A stretch of DNA of 36,860 nt, taken from Campylobacterota bacterium (GTDB lineage Bacteria; Campylobacterota; Campylobacteria; Campylobacterales; Nitratiruptoraceae). Positions 1 to 7,806 of this stretch are shown piece by piece. The number at the start of each line of letters is the position of its first letter. Positions within the stretch are counted from its first letter, which is position 1. The notes beneath the pieces are model-generated. The model did no database searches and had not been told where the DNA came from. It was given only the letters and a program-made list of their open reading frames with translations. The position numbers were made by a program, and so were the translations under genes. The stretch spans positions 1-36,860 of the forward strand of contig WGAT01000069.1 of the NCBI GenBank assembly GCA_015494715.1. Reading direction: 5' to 3'.

Positions 1-297
1 AAGTTTGTGGAGTTTCTTGAATACAAATGCAAGTGGTATGGAGCAAAACTCATCAAGATAGACAAATTCTATCCAAGCTCTAAAACTTGCAATGTGTGCG
101 GATACAAACTTGATAGTTTGCCACTATCTAAAAGAGAGTGGATATGTCCATCTTGTAACGCAAGACACGATAGAGATATAAACGCAAGCAAAAATATTCT
201 CAACATTGCCTTATCAGGGCAGGGACTGCCCGTAGAGCCTGTGGAGGTGCGCCACGAGGTGACCGTTGAAGCAGGAAGCTCCCGCTATAATCTTTGA
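1..297 (+). CDS. tnpB: RNA-guided endonuclease TnpB, C-terminal part
   Basis: The reading frame is open from base 1, so the start lies upstream and only about 98 residues are seen. They contain the C-terminal zinc ribbon (CNVCG, then CPSC about 20 residues later) followed by RHDRDINASKNI, the last RuvC motif, in which the Asp of RDINAS is a catalytic metal ligand. This C4 ribbon plus D-x-N-A-x-x-N signature is diagnostic of IS605 OrfB/TnpB proteins. The family cuts DNA guided by an RNA made from the element's right end and helps the element persist at its site. The tail after the RuvC motif is encoded by structured DNA that probably doubles as the guide-RNA scaffold. Activity cannot be judged because the first RuvC motifs are not in the window. 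Confidence 0.9.
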   Translation, partial: KFVEFLEYKCKWYGAKLIKIDKFYPSSKTCNVCGYKLDSLPLSKREWICPSCNARHDRDINASKNILNIALSGQGLPVEPVEVRHEVTVEAGSSRYNL

Positions 298-316
298 TTT
301 AGCGGGAGCGGTTCAC
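180..316 (+). ncRNA. Candidate omega RNA (TnpB guide scaffold)
   Basis: The 3' end of tnpB and the element end are rich in short hairpins: GGGCAG (217-222) pairs perfectly with CTGCCC (226-231) around GGA, GTGG (241-244) pairs with CCAC (252-255), and the 9-bp end hairpin spans 278-309. In IS605 TnpB systems the guide-RNA scaffold overlaps the tnpB 3' end and the right end, and the guide is the flanking DNA just past the element. Here the guide would begin near 317 and read into the exosortase-associated gene. The 5' limit given is only approximate, and the call rests on position plus hairpins rather than a covariance match. Confidence 0.4.
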
Positions 317-895
317 TGTGATCCAGGCATAGAAAGCTATCAAAAAAGGCTCGAATCTGGCTGCGTAGTTGATCAGAAAATCTTTGATGGCGCAGAGCAG
401 CTCGCCGGCTACGAAGTGCTGATAGATGTAGTAGTGTATATAGGGATTGACGGTGGTGATCGCTTTGATGGTGCATAGAGCAAAGAGGAGCATTGACGCC
501 ATGTGGAGCAAGAAAAGCAGAGCGATGCCGGTGAGGAAAACCTCCCATTTTCTTTGTCGGGGGACTTTGGCTATGAGGATGATGGCAAGGAGGATAGAGA
601 GGGTGAGGGGGACATTGAAAGTGACCGCCTCCATATCGATAGAGATATCGAACTCAAAATCGTGGCTTTTACCGTTGATATCTCGCAGTGGGATCTCGTT
701 TTTGATAGTGAAGACCACCTCCTTGCCATGGACACTGCTTTTGATGGGTATGAGCTTATAGTAGGAGGCTGCGAGATGAAAAGTGGAGGAGGTGATGAAA
801 TAATTGTAGTATTCTTTGAGATAGATCCAGCCCACCAGTACGGGGCCAAAGAGGAGTAAAAAGGCGAGAGTGAGCTTGAGGATGCTACTTCGCAC
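299..895 (-). CDS. Exosortase-associated membrane protein, C-terminus rewritten by an IS
   Basis: This 198-residue membrane protein has hydrophobic segments near residues 5-25, 95-112 and 118-142, and probably 168-192. Between the first two is a polar, presumably extracytoplasmic stretch (about 30-92). I link it to the small membrane proteins encoded beside XrtH-type exosortases because of its size, its topology and its 11-bp overlap with the exosortase gene. That is family knowledge and inference, not a motif match. It starts at GTG with AAGGG upstream. The native frame runs to about Thr193. The last four or five residues (VNRSR) and the TAA stop come from the hairpin end of the IS605-type element, so the original C-terminus is lost, though probably by only a few residues. 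Function after the insertion is plausible but unproven. Confidence 0.7.
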   Translation of the reverse strand: MRSSILKLTLAFLLLFGPVLVGWIYLKEYYNYFITSSTFHLAASYYKLIPIKSSVHGKEVVFTIKNEIPLRDINGKSHDFEFDISIDMEAVTFNVPLTLSILLAIILIAKVPRQRKWEVFLTGIALLFLLHMASMLLFALCTIKAITTVNPYIHYYIYQHFVAGELLCAIKDFLINYAARFEPFLIAFYAWITVNRSR

Positions 896-1367
896 CGCTC
901 ACCCTTTGGAGATAGAGCAAAAAGACCAAAAAAGCCAGCACGATCATGATGCTTTGGGTGATGTAGTTGTGCATCAGATCGAACTGCTTGGGATAGTGCT
1001 CGATCACCCAGGCTAGCAGTGCGATGCGCAGGATATTGATGATTTCCAGTACAATCGTGCCCAAAAGACCGTAAAGGAGCTTTTGGCGCCAGGTAGCTGG
1101 ATAGGCCAGGACGCCCGCTAGATAGATGAGCACCGCCTCTAGGCCATTGCAGCCAAACTTGATGATCATATTGGCATGCGGAAGCTGGAGAGTGTCGCGA
1201 TGGGCAGTGACCGGGATATGCAAAAGGGAGATGAACCAAGCCGAGATGGAGGCTATCAGGTCGTTGTAGAAGCTCTCGATGTGCAAAAGCTTCCTCATCG
1301 GCTCGTAATCGATGAGAAAAAAGGCGATGGCGAGATAAAAGGTATAAAGAAAAACGAACTTTTTCAC
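885..1367 (-). CDS. Exosortase/archaeosortase family protein (XrtH-like)
   Basis: A 160-residue, almost entirely membrane-embedded protein carrying the three exosortase catalytic signatures in order: Cys73 in FGCNGLEA, Arg114 in NILRI and His133 in MHNYI. Exosortases are transpeptidase-like membrane proteases that remove C-terminal sorting tails (PEP-CTERM, IPTL-CTERM and related) from exported proteins. The short length and an adjacent accessory membrane gene fit the XrtH-type compact forms, but the subtype is uncertain. The start is GTG with GGAG five bases upstream, and it forms a GTGA overlap with the aroE stop, so it is translated from the SPOR-trpE-aroE operon. No protein with a sorting tail is encoded in the window, so the substrates must lie elsewhere. 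Confidence 0.85.
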   Translation of the reverse strand: MKKFVFLYTFYLAIAFFLIDYEPMRKLLHIESFYNDLIASISAWFISLLHIPVTAHRDTLQLPHANMIIKFGCNGLEAVLIYLAGVLAYPATWRQKLLYGLLGTIVLEIINILRIALLAWVIEHYPKQFDLMHNYITQSIMIVLAFLVFLLYLQRVSGAK

Positions 1368-2152
1368 ACTAGCTCCAATGCCTTTCGCATATAGCTAGAG
1401 ATTTCCTCTTTTTCATATCGAAAATCGGTGAAAATCTCAAAAGCCAGCACTCCTTGATAGAGGAGCATTTCGGTGCCATCTTTGGTGACTAGGTCGTAGG
1501 ATTTGGCCAAAGCCAAAAATGGCGTGAGCTTGTTGTAGATCACATCCACGGCATATTTGGCCTGGGGGAGGATGGTATCCAGCAGCTCCTTGGGAGCTGG
1601 AAAGCTGTTATCTTTGAGGCCTGCGGAGGTGGTGTTGATCACCAGATCGAAGGCTCTTGGCTCGAACTCATCCCATGTATAGGCTTTGAAACCCTTTTCC
1701 CAAAAGTAGGTGAGGCGTTTGCCGCTGCGGTTGAGGATCACGGGATCATAGCCTTTATGACGCAGATACAGAGCGATCGCCTTGGCCGTGCCGCCGGCTC
1801 CCAGGATCAAGACACTCTTGAAATCGAACCCTTTGATACTCTGGTAAAATCCGGGCGCATCGGTGTTGTAGGCGTAGATCTTGCCATCTTTATGGTACCA
1901 TGTGTTGACGGCTCCGATCTCTTTGGCGATACCCAGCACCTCGTCGGCCTGCTTAAAAGCCTCTTCTTTGTAAGGGACGGTGATATTGACACCCGTGAGT
2001 CCCAGCTCCAAAAATTTATCTCTCAGCAAAGGCTCTTGGAGCAAAATTTTGGTGTAGCATCCATTAAATCCCAATTTTTCAAAAGTGTAGTTGTGGAGTA
2101 TTGGAGAGATGGAGTGGGCCACGGGGTTTCCAAAAATAGAGTAGAGTTTCAT
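1364..2152 (-). CDS. aroE: Shikimate dehydrogenase AroE
   Basis: AroE reduces 3-dehydroshikimate to shikimate with NADPH in the cytoplasmic chorismate pathway. The 262-residue length is typical. The N-terminus has the substrate-binding SISPILHN motif (about residues 14-21), then VNITVPYKE with the catalytic Lys (about 62), GAVNT (about 81-85) and NTDAPG (about 95-100). The nucleotide-binding loop LGAGGTAKA is near 116-124, followed by NRS and NTTSAG. The C-terminal MLLYQG motif is present. Start ATG and the trpE stop share ATGA, and its own stop overlaps the GTG of the exosortase gene, so translation is likely coupled. In Campylobacter aroE also follows a SPOR-domain gene, so the position is conserved while trpE is an extra gene here. 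Confidence 0.96.
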   Translation of the reverse strand: MKLYSIFGNPVAHSISPILHNYTFEKLGFNGCYTKILLQEPLLRDKFLELGLTGVNITVPYKEEAFKQADEVLGIAKEIGAVNTWYHKDGKIYAYNTDAPGFYQSIKGFDFKSVLILGAGGTAKAIALYLRHKGYDPVILNRSGKRLTYFWEKGFKAYTWDEFEPRAFDLVINTTSAGLKDNSFPAPKELLDTILPQAKYAVDVIYNKLTPFLALAKSYDLVTKDGTEMLLYQGVLAFEIFTDFRYEKEEISSYMRKALELV

Positions 2153-3561
2153 TTAGCAAGCTCCTCCAGAGCCTTTTTCAAGGCTCCTAATTTGTTGTTG
2201 ACTTCTAAGTACTCAAGCTCTGGTTTGCTATCGGCCACGATACCGGCTCCTGCTTGAAATACCACTCTATCTGACAAAATCATAGCAGTGCGGATGGCGA
2301 TAGCGCTGTCCATATTGCCATCAAAGCCAAAATATCCCACGCTTCCGCTATAAAATCCACGCTTGAGCCCTTCAAACTGGGCAATGAGCTCCATCGCTCT
2401 GATCTTTGGGGCTCCCGTCATGGTACCGGCGGTGAATGTGGCCATAAAGAGATCAAACATATCGTACTCTTTATCTAAAATACCCACAACATCGCTGACC
2501 ATATGCATTACATGGCTGTAGCGCTCCACCCGCATGATCTCAGGGACTTTGACGCTGCCGGGCTTGGCCACCCTGCCTACGTCGTTGCGTCCAAGATCGA
2601 TGAGCATCACATGTTCGGCTACTTCTTTGGGGTCGCTGAGCATCTCGAGCTCCAGCTCCTTGTCCCTCGCTGGTGTGCCTCCTCGCTTTCTAGTGCCGGC
2701 AATGGGACGCAAAAGGATCTCTCCATCGGTGAGGCGCACCATCACCTCCGGACTACTGCCGGCTATGGCGAAGTTTTCGTGTTCGAGTAAAAAGAGATAG
2801 GGCGAGGGATTGAGCGTACGAAGTTTTCGATAGAAACTAAATCTATCGACAATCGCTTGCTGAGTGAGGCGGTTGGAGATGACTATTTGAAATACGTCGC
2901 CGCTTCGTATCATACGCTTCGATTTGGCTACCATCTCAAAAAACTGCTCTTTGGAGTGGGCGAATTTGGACTCGCCTAGGATTTTGGCTTTTTTGAGCGG
3001 GGTGTAGCGATAGGTGCCTTTGATGGATCTTTCCATCTCTTCAAAGCGATCGGCTACCTTTGGATCGGGAGTAAGCAGGGTCAAAGTGGCATTTTTATGA
3101 GAGTAGGCAAGAGTAAGTTTGGGACGCAGCATGTAAAAGTCTGGCGTATGGAGCTCGTCTTTGAGATTTTGCATAAAAGGCTGGAGTACGGGCTCAAACT
3201 CTTTGACCATATCGTAGCCGATATAACCAATAAAGCCATCCACAAAGTCAACCCCCAATTTTTTGGAGAGCTCTTTGTAGTACTCAAAATCCACCTCTTT
3301 GTAGTATCGTTTCATAAAAAGCAAAGGATTAGACTCTATTTGGTGCACTTTACCTTGGGTATCTTTATACAAACTTTTGCCATCTATACTCCAGACGGCC
3401 TCATGCTCCCCACAGACGATGAAACTAAAATTCCCCTCGCTCGTATTGACTACGCTCTCAAACAGATAGGATTTTTGTGTAGGGAAAAATTCCTTTGCTT
3501 TTTCGTACAAAGCGATGGGCGTAAATTCATCCAGAGCAAACTTTTTATAATACAGCATCAT
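2149..3561 (-). CDS. trpE: Anthranilate synthase component I TrpE
   Basis: TrpE converts chorismate to anthranilate using ammonia supplied by TrpG. The 470 residues show the chorismate-binding block: PIAGTRKRGG, DLGRNDVGRVA, FTAGTMTGAPKIRAM, GSVGYFG, DSAIAIRT and a closing GAGIVADS. The N-terminal SYLFES resembles the LLES element that binds tryptophan for feedback inhibition, which favours TrpE over the related PabB. The gene is separated from any trpG or trpD and sits between the SPOR gene and aroE with 4-bp overlaps on both sides, so it belongs to a mixed aromatic/envelope operon. Two adjacent ATGs are possible starts (3561 or 3558). AAGGTGG is better spaced for the second, a difference of one residue. 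Confidence 0.94.
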   Translation of the reverse strand: MMLYYKKFALDEFTPIALYEKAKEFFPTQKSYLFESVVNTSEGNFSFIVCGEHEAVWSIDGKSLYKDTQGKVHQIESNPLLFMKRYYKEVDFEYYKELSKKLGVDFVDGFIGYIGYDMVKEFEPVLQPFMQNLKDELHTPDFYMLRPKLTLAYSHKNATLTLLTPDPKVADRFEEMERSIKGTYRYTPLKKAKILGESKFAHSKEQFFEMVAKSKRMIRSGDVFQIVISNRLTQQAIVDRFSFYRKLRTLNPSPYLFLLEHENFAIAGSSPEVMVRLTDGEILLRPIAGTRKRGGTPARDKELELEMLSDPKEVAEHVMLIDLGRNDVGRVAKPGSVKVPEIMRVERYSHVMHMVSDVVGILDKEYDMFDLFMATFTAGTMTGAPKIRAMELIAQFEGLKRGFYSGSVGYFGFDGNMDSAIAIRTAMILSDRVVFQAGAGIVADSKPELEYLEVNNKLGALKKALEELAK

Positions 3562-4325
3562 TCCACCTTGGTGATAAAAGCGTTTTTGCTAATTGTTTTT
3601 CTAATTTTAGGCAGATATTTTGTTGCCTCTTGTCTAGAAGCAAATGGGCCGATATAGACCCGTTTGATCCTTTTTCCGTTGATAACAAACTCTTTGATCT
3701 TATACTCAAATCCACTCTTTTTGATCTTTTGTAAAAAGGCGCTGTTAGGATCGTAATGTAAAAAGGCGCCCACTTGTATGTAGATATTGCCGCTATGATG
3801 GATTGTAGGGGCGGGCTTAGGTTTGGGTTTGGGTTTAGGTTTATGGACGGGTTGGGGAGGGGGTGTGTGGGTGGGGGCTTTTTTGGTTGTTGATTTAGGC
3901 TTTGGTCTTTGTGTTGTGGGCGTTGCATGGGAAGCGGCGAGGTGTCGTGCGGGTACGGCGGCGTTTGGAGCGGCGGCCCCTTGGCGCATCACGTCATCTA
4001 TTACTTTTTTAAACTCCTCGTCGCTTTGTTTCTCCTCTTCTTTGGAGACGATGGGCACCTCTTCAAAATTATCCTCACTCGATACCTCGCTCATAGAGGA
4101 GCTCTCCATTTCTACAAGGGCCTCTTGAGGAGTGGAGGAGGAGTCCGTGACGATTTTGACGATACTAATGACGATGATAAAAATCAAAAAGATAGAACCA
4201 CCAATCAAAAGGTATCGTTTGATCTTATTCTTCTTTTCGTACTTTTCCAAAACGATATCGTTTAGCTCATCGTCGTGCAACTCCTCCAGATCCTCTAAAG
4301 TTTCATTGAAGTGCTCTTTTTTCAT
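3558..4325 (-). CDS. SPOR-domain inner-membrane protein
   Basis: A 255-residue bitopic protein. It has an acidic cytoplasmic N-terminus, one membrane segment at about residues 39-62, an acidic Ser/Glu-rich stretch, a Pro/Lys linker with a (Lys-Pro) run, and a C-terminal SPOR domain from about residue 180 (YIQVGAF, then RVYIGPFASRQEA). SPOR domains bind glycan strands lacking stem peptides at division sites, so this is likely a periplasm-facing division or cell-wall protein. Start ATG has AAGGA upstream. It is the first gene after the glyA terminator-like hairpin and has its own TATAAT-type -10. It overlaps trpE by 4 bp. Campylobacter carries a SPOR gene in the same place between glyA and aroE. 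Confidence 0.85.
   Translation of the reverse strand: MKKEHFNETLEDLEELHDDELNDIVLEKYEKKNKIKRYLLIGGSIFLIFIIVISIVKIVTDSSSTPQEALVEMESSSMSEVSSEDNFEEVPIVSKEEEKQSDEEFKKVIDDVMRQGAAAPNAAVPARHLAASHATPTTQRPKPKSTTKKAPTHTPPPQPVHKPKPKPKPKPAPTIHHSGNIYIQVGAFLHYDPNSAFLQKIKKSGFEYKIKEFVINGKRIKRVYIGPFASRQEATKYLPKIRKTISKNAFITKVE
3814..3843. repeat. Five tandem hexamers in the SPOR gene linker
   Basis: Five consecutive 6-bp units, one GGCTTA followed by two GGTTTG and two GGTTTA on the plus strand, encode alternating Lys-Pro on the minus strand. Because each unit is two codons, slippage would lengthen or shorten the linker without a frameshift. This is a low-complexity rigid spacer typical of SPOR and TonB-like envelope proteins. 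Confidence 0.8.
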
Positions 4326-4352
4326 AGTAGGTCCTTGTTACGAGGTAGCATA

Positions 4353-4358
4353 ATTATA
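4353..4358 (-). promoter_or_regulatory. -10 element for the SPOR-trpE-aroE-exosortase operon
   Basis: On the minus strand TATAAT lies about 28 bases before the SPOR start in an AT-rich stretch. I see no good -35 at 16-18 bp, which is common for sigma-70 promoters of Campylobacterota. With the hairpin at the end of glyA it suggests an independent transcription start here. Confidence 0.5.
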
Positions 4359-4384
4359 GTTAAAAATAATTGAAAAGGAGCTTC

Positions 4385-4412
4385 AAAATTTCCCCTGAGA
4401 GGGGGAGAAATT
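4385..4412 (-). terminator. Terminator-like hairpin after glyA
   Basis: Read on the minus strand, AATTT-CT-CCCC pairs with GGGG-AAATT around a short loop, with the CT as a bulge, and a short T run follows. It begins in the glyA stop codon. It is imperfect and the T-tract is weak, so termination may be partial. Confidence 0.4.
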
Positions 4413-5658
4413 AGTAGGTAGGCTGGGTATAAAGGACAAAGTTGCGGGCAAGTTGTACCATCTCTTCTTTAATCTTTTGGTGCAGATTGATATCCTTGAT
4501 GTTATCCAACACATCGGCGATGCGAGTGGCGATGAGTTCGAACTCTTTTTCTTTCATGCCTCTAGCCGTCAATGCGGGGCTTCCTATACGGATACCGCTG
4601 GTGACAAAGGGGCTTCTGGTTTCTCCCGGGACCGTGTTTTTGTTGACGGTGATGCCGGCACGCCCGAGCGCCTCATCCGCATCTTTGCCGCTAAAATCTT
4701 TGTCCAAAAAGCTCACGAGTACCAAATGGTTGTCCGTTCCGCCGCTAACGACATTGTAGCCTCTATTCATCAGCACGGTGGCCAAAGTCTCGGCATTTTT
4801 TCGTACCTGTTTGGCGTACTCTTTCCATTCGGGCTTTAAGTTTTCTCCAAATCCTACCGCCTTGGCGGCGATAACATGGACAAGAGGCCCTCCTTGGATA
4901 CCGGGGAAGATGGCGCTGTTGATCTTTTTGGCCAAATCTTGGTCGTTGGTCATGATCATACCTCCTCTTGGCCCTCGAAGAGTCTTATGGGTAGTAGTGG
5001 TGACAACATCGCAGTATGGAAATGGGCTAGGATGTTCGCCGGCGGCTACGAGTCCTGCGATATGGGCGATATCCGCCATCAAAAAAGCTCCGACTTCGTC
5101 GGCGATCTCTCGAAACTTTTTGAAATCGATCACTCGTGGATATGCGCTGGCTCCACATATGATCAGCTTGGGTTTTACGATCTTGGCGATATCGAGGACT
5201 CTGTCATAGTCGATCCATCCCTCTTCATTGACGCCATAAAAAAAACTTTGGTAGATCTTGCCGCTGGCATTGACCTTGGCTCCATGGGTGAGGTGGCCTC
5301 CGTGGCTCAGATCCATCCCCAAAATTTTATCGTAGGGTTTAAGCAAAGCCAGATAGACCCCTTGATTGGCCTGGCTGCCCGAGTGGGGCTGGACATTGAC
5401 ATACGCACAGCCAAAGAGCTTCTTGGCTCGCTCGATGGCCAGCTCCTCGATGGCATCGGCATATTCACATCCACCATAGTATCGTTTGCCAGGATATCCC
5501 TCAGCGTATTTGTTGGTGAAAATGCTTCCCATCGCTTCGATGACGGCTGGGGAGGTGAAGTTTTCACTGGCGATCATCTCTAAATGGTCGGTCTGGCGCC
5601 GTAGCTCCTTTTCCAAAATATCATACACCGCCGGGTCTTGATTTCTCAAAAAGTCCAT
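4411..5658 (-). CDS. glyA: Serine hydroxymethyltransferase GlyA
   Basis: GlyA is a PLP enzyme that interconverts serine and glycine and loads one-carbon units onto tetrahydrofolate. The protein has the usual length of about 415 residues. It contains the [15 protein letters not shown] substrate/PLP region, QPHSGSQAN, the [10 protein letters not shown] aspartate motif, and [16 protein letters not shown], whose Lys forms the PLP Schiff base. The frame could begin one codon earlier at a GTG, but the ATG at 5658 is better placed, with GGAG seven bases upstream and overlapping the lysS stop as TGATG. It is the last gene of a gatC-pilT-cvpA-lysS-glyA run. lysS-glyA is a conserved Campylobacterota pair. 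Confidence 0.97.
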   Translation of the reverse strand: MDFLRNQDPAVYDILEKELRRQTDHLEMIASENFTSPAVIEAMGSIFTNKYAEGYPGKRYYGGCEYADAIEELAIERAKKLFGCAYVNVQPHSGSQANQGVYLALLKPYDKILGMDLSHGGHLTHGAKVNASGKIYQSFFYGVNEEGWIDYDRVLDIAKIVKPKLIICGASAYPRVIDFKKFREIADEVGAFLMADIAHIAGLVAAGEHPSPFPYCDVVTTTTHKTLRGPRGGMIMTNDQDLAKKINSAIFPGIQGGPLVHVIAAKAVGFGENLKPEWKEYAKQVRKNAETLATVLMNRGYNVVSGGTDNHLVLVSFLDKDFSGKDADEALGRAGITVNKNTVPGETRSPFVTSGIRIGSPALTARGMKEKEFELIATRIADVLDNIKDINLHQKIKEEMVQLARNFVLYTQPTY

Positions 5659-7169
5659 CACTCTTCTCCTTTTTCTTCTTTTGTTTGTGGTCGCATGGCC
5701 GGAAACAAGATCACATCGCGGATGGAGTGCTGGTTGGTCAGTAGCATCACGAGTCTGTCTATCCCGATACCTTCACCAGCTGTTGGAGGCATCCCGTATC
5801 CTAGTGCCCGCACGAAATCCTCGTCCATATGCATCGCTTCGTCATCCACTTCTTTGGCAGCTACCTGGGCTTTGAAGCGCTCGTATTGATCCAGTGGGTC
5901 ATTGAGCTCATTAAAGCCGTTGGCGATCTCTTTGCCGGCGATGAAGAGCTCGAATCGCTCGGCTATCTCGGGATTTTCGTCGCTTCTGCGTGCTAGCGGA
6001 CTGATCTCGATAGGAAAGTGGGTGATAAATGTCGGGTTGATCAGTTTTTCTTCTACGAAGTTGTCGAAGAGCTCCGCTTGGAGTGCTCCTAGCGTCATCT
6101 TGTCCGCATCTTTTGGCTCCAGGCCATGCTCTTTGAGATAGGCTATGATCTTGGGCTTATCTTCGATCACCTCACTTGGCACGCCTCCGATCTCCTCGAT
6201 GGCGTCTTTGTACTTGATTTTGCTAAAAGGTGTGGAAAAATCGATAACCTCCTCTGCGTAGGGGAGCTCTTTTGGGAAGCCCAGCTTTTCAAAAAGATAC
6301 TCAAAAAGCTCTTCGGTGAGCCGCATCAAATCCTCATAAGTGTGGTAGGCCCAGTAAAATTCGATCATCGTAAACTCGGGATTGTGGGTGGCGTCCATCC
6401 CCTCGTTTCTAAAATTTCTGTTGATCTCAAAGACCGCCTCGAAGCCTCCTACGATGAGACGCTTGAGATAGAGCTCGGGAGCGATGCGCAGATACCTATC
6501 CACGCCCAAAGCGTTGTGGTGGGTGATAAAAGGTCTGGCGTTGGCGCCTCCGGGGATTGGATGCATCATCGGAGTCTCCACCTCCAAAAAGCCGTGGCTT
6601 TCAAAGAATTCTCGAATGAGGCTAATGATGCGGCTGCGGAGAATAAAGACCTTTTTGACTTCTGGATTCATAATAAGATCGAGATATCGCTGGCGGTAAC
6701 GCAACTCTTTGTCTTGGAGGCCGTGGTATTTCTCAGGTAGCGGGACGATCGCTTTGGTGATGAGACGAAGCTCGTTGGCGTGCAAGGTCAGCTCTCCGGT
6801 ACGGGTGACGAAAGGGTAGCCTACGGCTTCTATGATATCGCCCACTTCTATGAGCTTTTTGACCTTTTTGAACCACTCTTCTCCTAGAGAGTCTTTATTA
6901 AAATAGATCTGGACTACGCCGCTTTCATCTTCAATCTTAGCAAACGCCGCCTTGCCCATAAGGCGTAAAAATTTGATGCGTCCGTTGAGTTTGACGCATG
7001 CTTTCTCATCCTTTTTGGTTTCAAGCTCTTTGACATAGGCGTATTTTTTTAGAAATTCGTTGTTTTTTATCTCTTTGCAAAAGCCGTGGCCATACGGGTT
7101 GACACCCATCTCTTTGAGCTCTTTGGCCTTTTGGATGCGTTGTTGTTCATATTGGTTATCAAATATCAA
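5658..7169 (-). CDS. lysS: Lysyl-tRNA synthetase, class II
   Basis: LysS charges tRNA-Lys. The 503-residue protein has an N-terminal OB-fold anticodon domain (about residues 50-150), the motif-2 region [20 protein letters not shown], and the C-terminal motif-3 [12 protein letters not shown] with IRDVILFP just after it, all hallmarks of class II LysRS. The start is TTG with AAAGGAG eight bases upstream and it forms a TTGA overlap with cvpA. No better ATG exists before the conserved N-terminus. In Campylobacter jejuni, fur lies directly upstream of lysS. Here fur is absent and cvpA abuts lysS. Confidence 0.97.
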   Translation of the reverse strand: MIFDNQYEQQRIQKAKELKEMGVNPYGHGFCKEIKNNEFLKKYAYVKELETKKDEKACVKLNGRIKFLRLMGKAAFAKIEDESGVVQIYFNKDSLGEEWFKKVKKLIEVGDIIEAVGYPFVTRTGELTLHANELRLITKAIVPLPEKYHGLQDKELRYRQRYLDLIMNPEVKKVFILRSRIISLIREFFESHGFLEVETPMMHPIPGGANARPFITHHNALGVDRYLRIAPELYLKRLIVGGFEAVFEINRNFRNEGMDATHNPEFTMIEFYWAYHTYEDLMRLTEELFEYLFEKLGFPKELPYAEEVIDFSTPFSKIKYKDAIEEIGGVPSEVIEDKPKIIAYLKEHGLEPKDADKMTLGALQAELFDNFVEEKLINPTFITHFPIEISPLARRSDENPEIAERFELFIAGKEIANGFNELNDPLDQYERFKAQVAAKEVDDEAMHMDEDFVRALGYGMPPTAGEGIGIDRLVMLLTNQHSIRDVILFPAMRPQTKEEKGEE

Positions 7170-7798
7170 TTTTGTTTCTCCTTTGTTATTTGTTTAACGA
7201 GATTTTCTTGAGCGCTTTGGATGACGCTTTGCTCCACCTCTTTAGACACCTTTTGACCGGCTTTGGCGCCTTGCTGCGTTACCTTGGGCGCAACGAGGTC
7301 TTCGGGTTTGAGTTTGATAATATAAGCGCCCGTTTTGAGCAAAAGGGGGTAAAGAATAGAGTCTTTTGTATATTTTTGCAGTACACGCTTGGTAAGTTCC
7401 ATACTCGAAAGAGCGTAAATGATGACAGAAAAGATCAAAAAGATTTTTGCCCATCCAAAGAGTGCTCCAAGGAGCTTGTTGAAAAATCCCATACCGCTGG
7501 CGTGAACGAGTCTGGTGATGAGTTTGCCCAAATAGACCATTACAAACCAGATGCCAAAAAGTCCGGCCAAAAAACCGATAAAGACCATAGCCGCTTCATT
7601 GTGTATGGGATAGATGGTTTGGCTAATCCACTGGCCTATGGTCTGGGCGTACCGAGAGCCGTAGTAGATACCTCCGATAATGCCGGCTAATCCAAAAAAC
7701 TCCTTGATAAACCCATCAAGCAAACCTTTCAAACCCAAAAAGAAGATAACCAGCGCTATAACAAGGTCAAAAGTGGTTATATGATCGATATGTCCCAT
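7166..7798 (-). CDS. cvpA: CvpA family membrane protein
   Basis: A protein of about 210 residues with four hydrophobic segments (roughly 11-30, 35-55, 65-95 and 108-128) and the CvpA-type start [21 protein letters not shown], then a charged C-terminal tail of about 80 residues. CvpA proteins are inner-membrane proteins linked to colicin V export and envelope stress tolerance; the molecular role is not settled. ATG at 7798 is chosen over the GTG one codon upstream because AGGA is six bases before it. It lies between pilT and lysS; in Campylobacter it lies between gatC and fur. Confidence 0.85.
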   Translation of the reverse strand: MGHIDHITTFDLVIALVIFFLGLKGLLDGFIKEFFGLAGIIGGIYYGSRYAQTIGQWISQTIYPIHNEAAMVFIGFLAGLFGIWFVMVYLGKLITRLVHASGMGFFNKLLGALFGWAKIFLIFSVIIYALSSMELTKRVLQKYTKDSILYPLLLKTGAYIIKLKPEDLVAPKVTQQGAKAGQKVSKEVEQSVIQSAQENLVKQITKEKQN

Positions 7799-7806
7799 CA
7801 CTTATC

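Larger units (their letters stand above)
1..316 (+). mobile_element. Right end of an IS200/IS605-family element (partial)
   Basis: The window opens inside a tnpB-like gene. Just past its stop lies a perfect 9-bp inverted repeat, 278-286 (GCTCCCGCT) against 301-309 (AGCGGGAGC), with a 14-nt AT-rich loop, followed by GGTTCAC at 310-316. A subterminal hairpin close to a terminal TCAC-type tetranucleotide is how IS605-type right ends are normally built, because TnpA recognises hairpins and leaves no target duplication. The exact boundary (about 316) is inferred. The left end, any tnpA and most of tnpB lie outside the window, so whether the copy is complete cannot be judged. The element sits at the 3' end of a minus-strand membrane gene and supplies that gene's stop codon. 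Confidence 0.8.

Noticed and set aside
571-1239. 222-codon minus-strand frame across the exosortase pair
   Set aside because: It lies in another frame of the exosortase and its partner. Its composition is low-complexity Ser/Pro/His and shows no motif, while the other frame has the exosortase catalytic triad.
3097-3657. 186-codon plus-strand frame opposite trpE and the SPOR gene
   Set aside because: It spans two well-supported minus-strand genes and has no start signal or recognisable domain.
3814-3843. TTTGGG-like repeats read as a telomere-type sequence
   Set aside because: They sit in frame in a Lys-Pro linker of a SPOR gene in the middle of an operon, which explains them fully.
4876-5583. 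Long plus-strand frame opposite glyA (235 codons)
   Set aside because: It is antisense to glyA, whose catalytic motifs are all present. The frame has no ribosome site, no domain, and arises from codon bias of the real gene.
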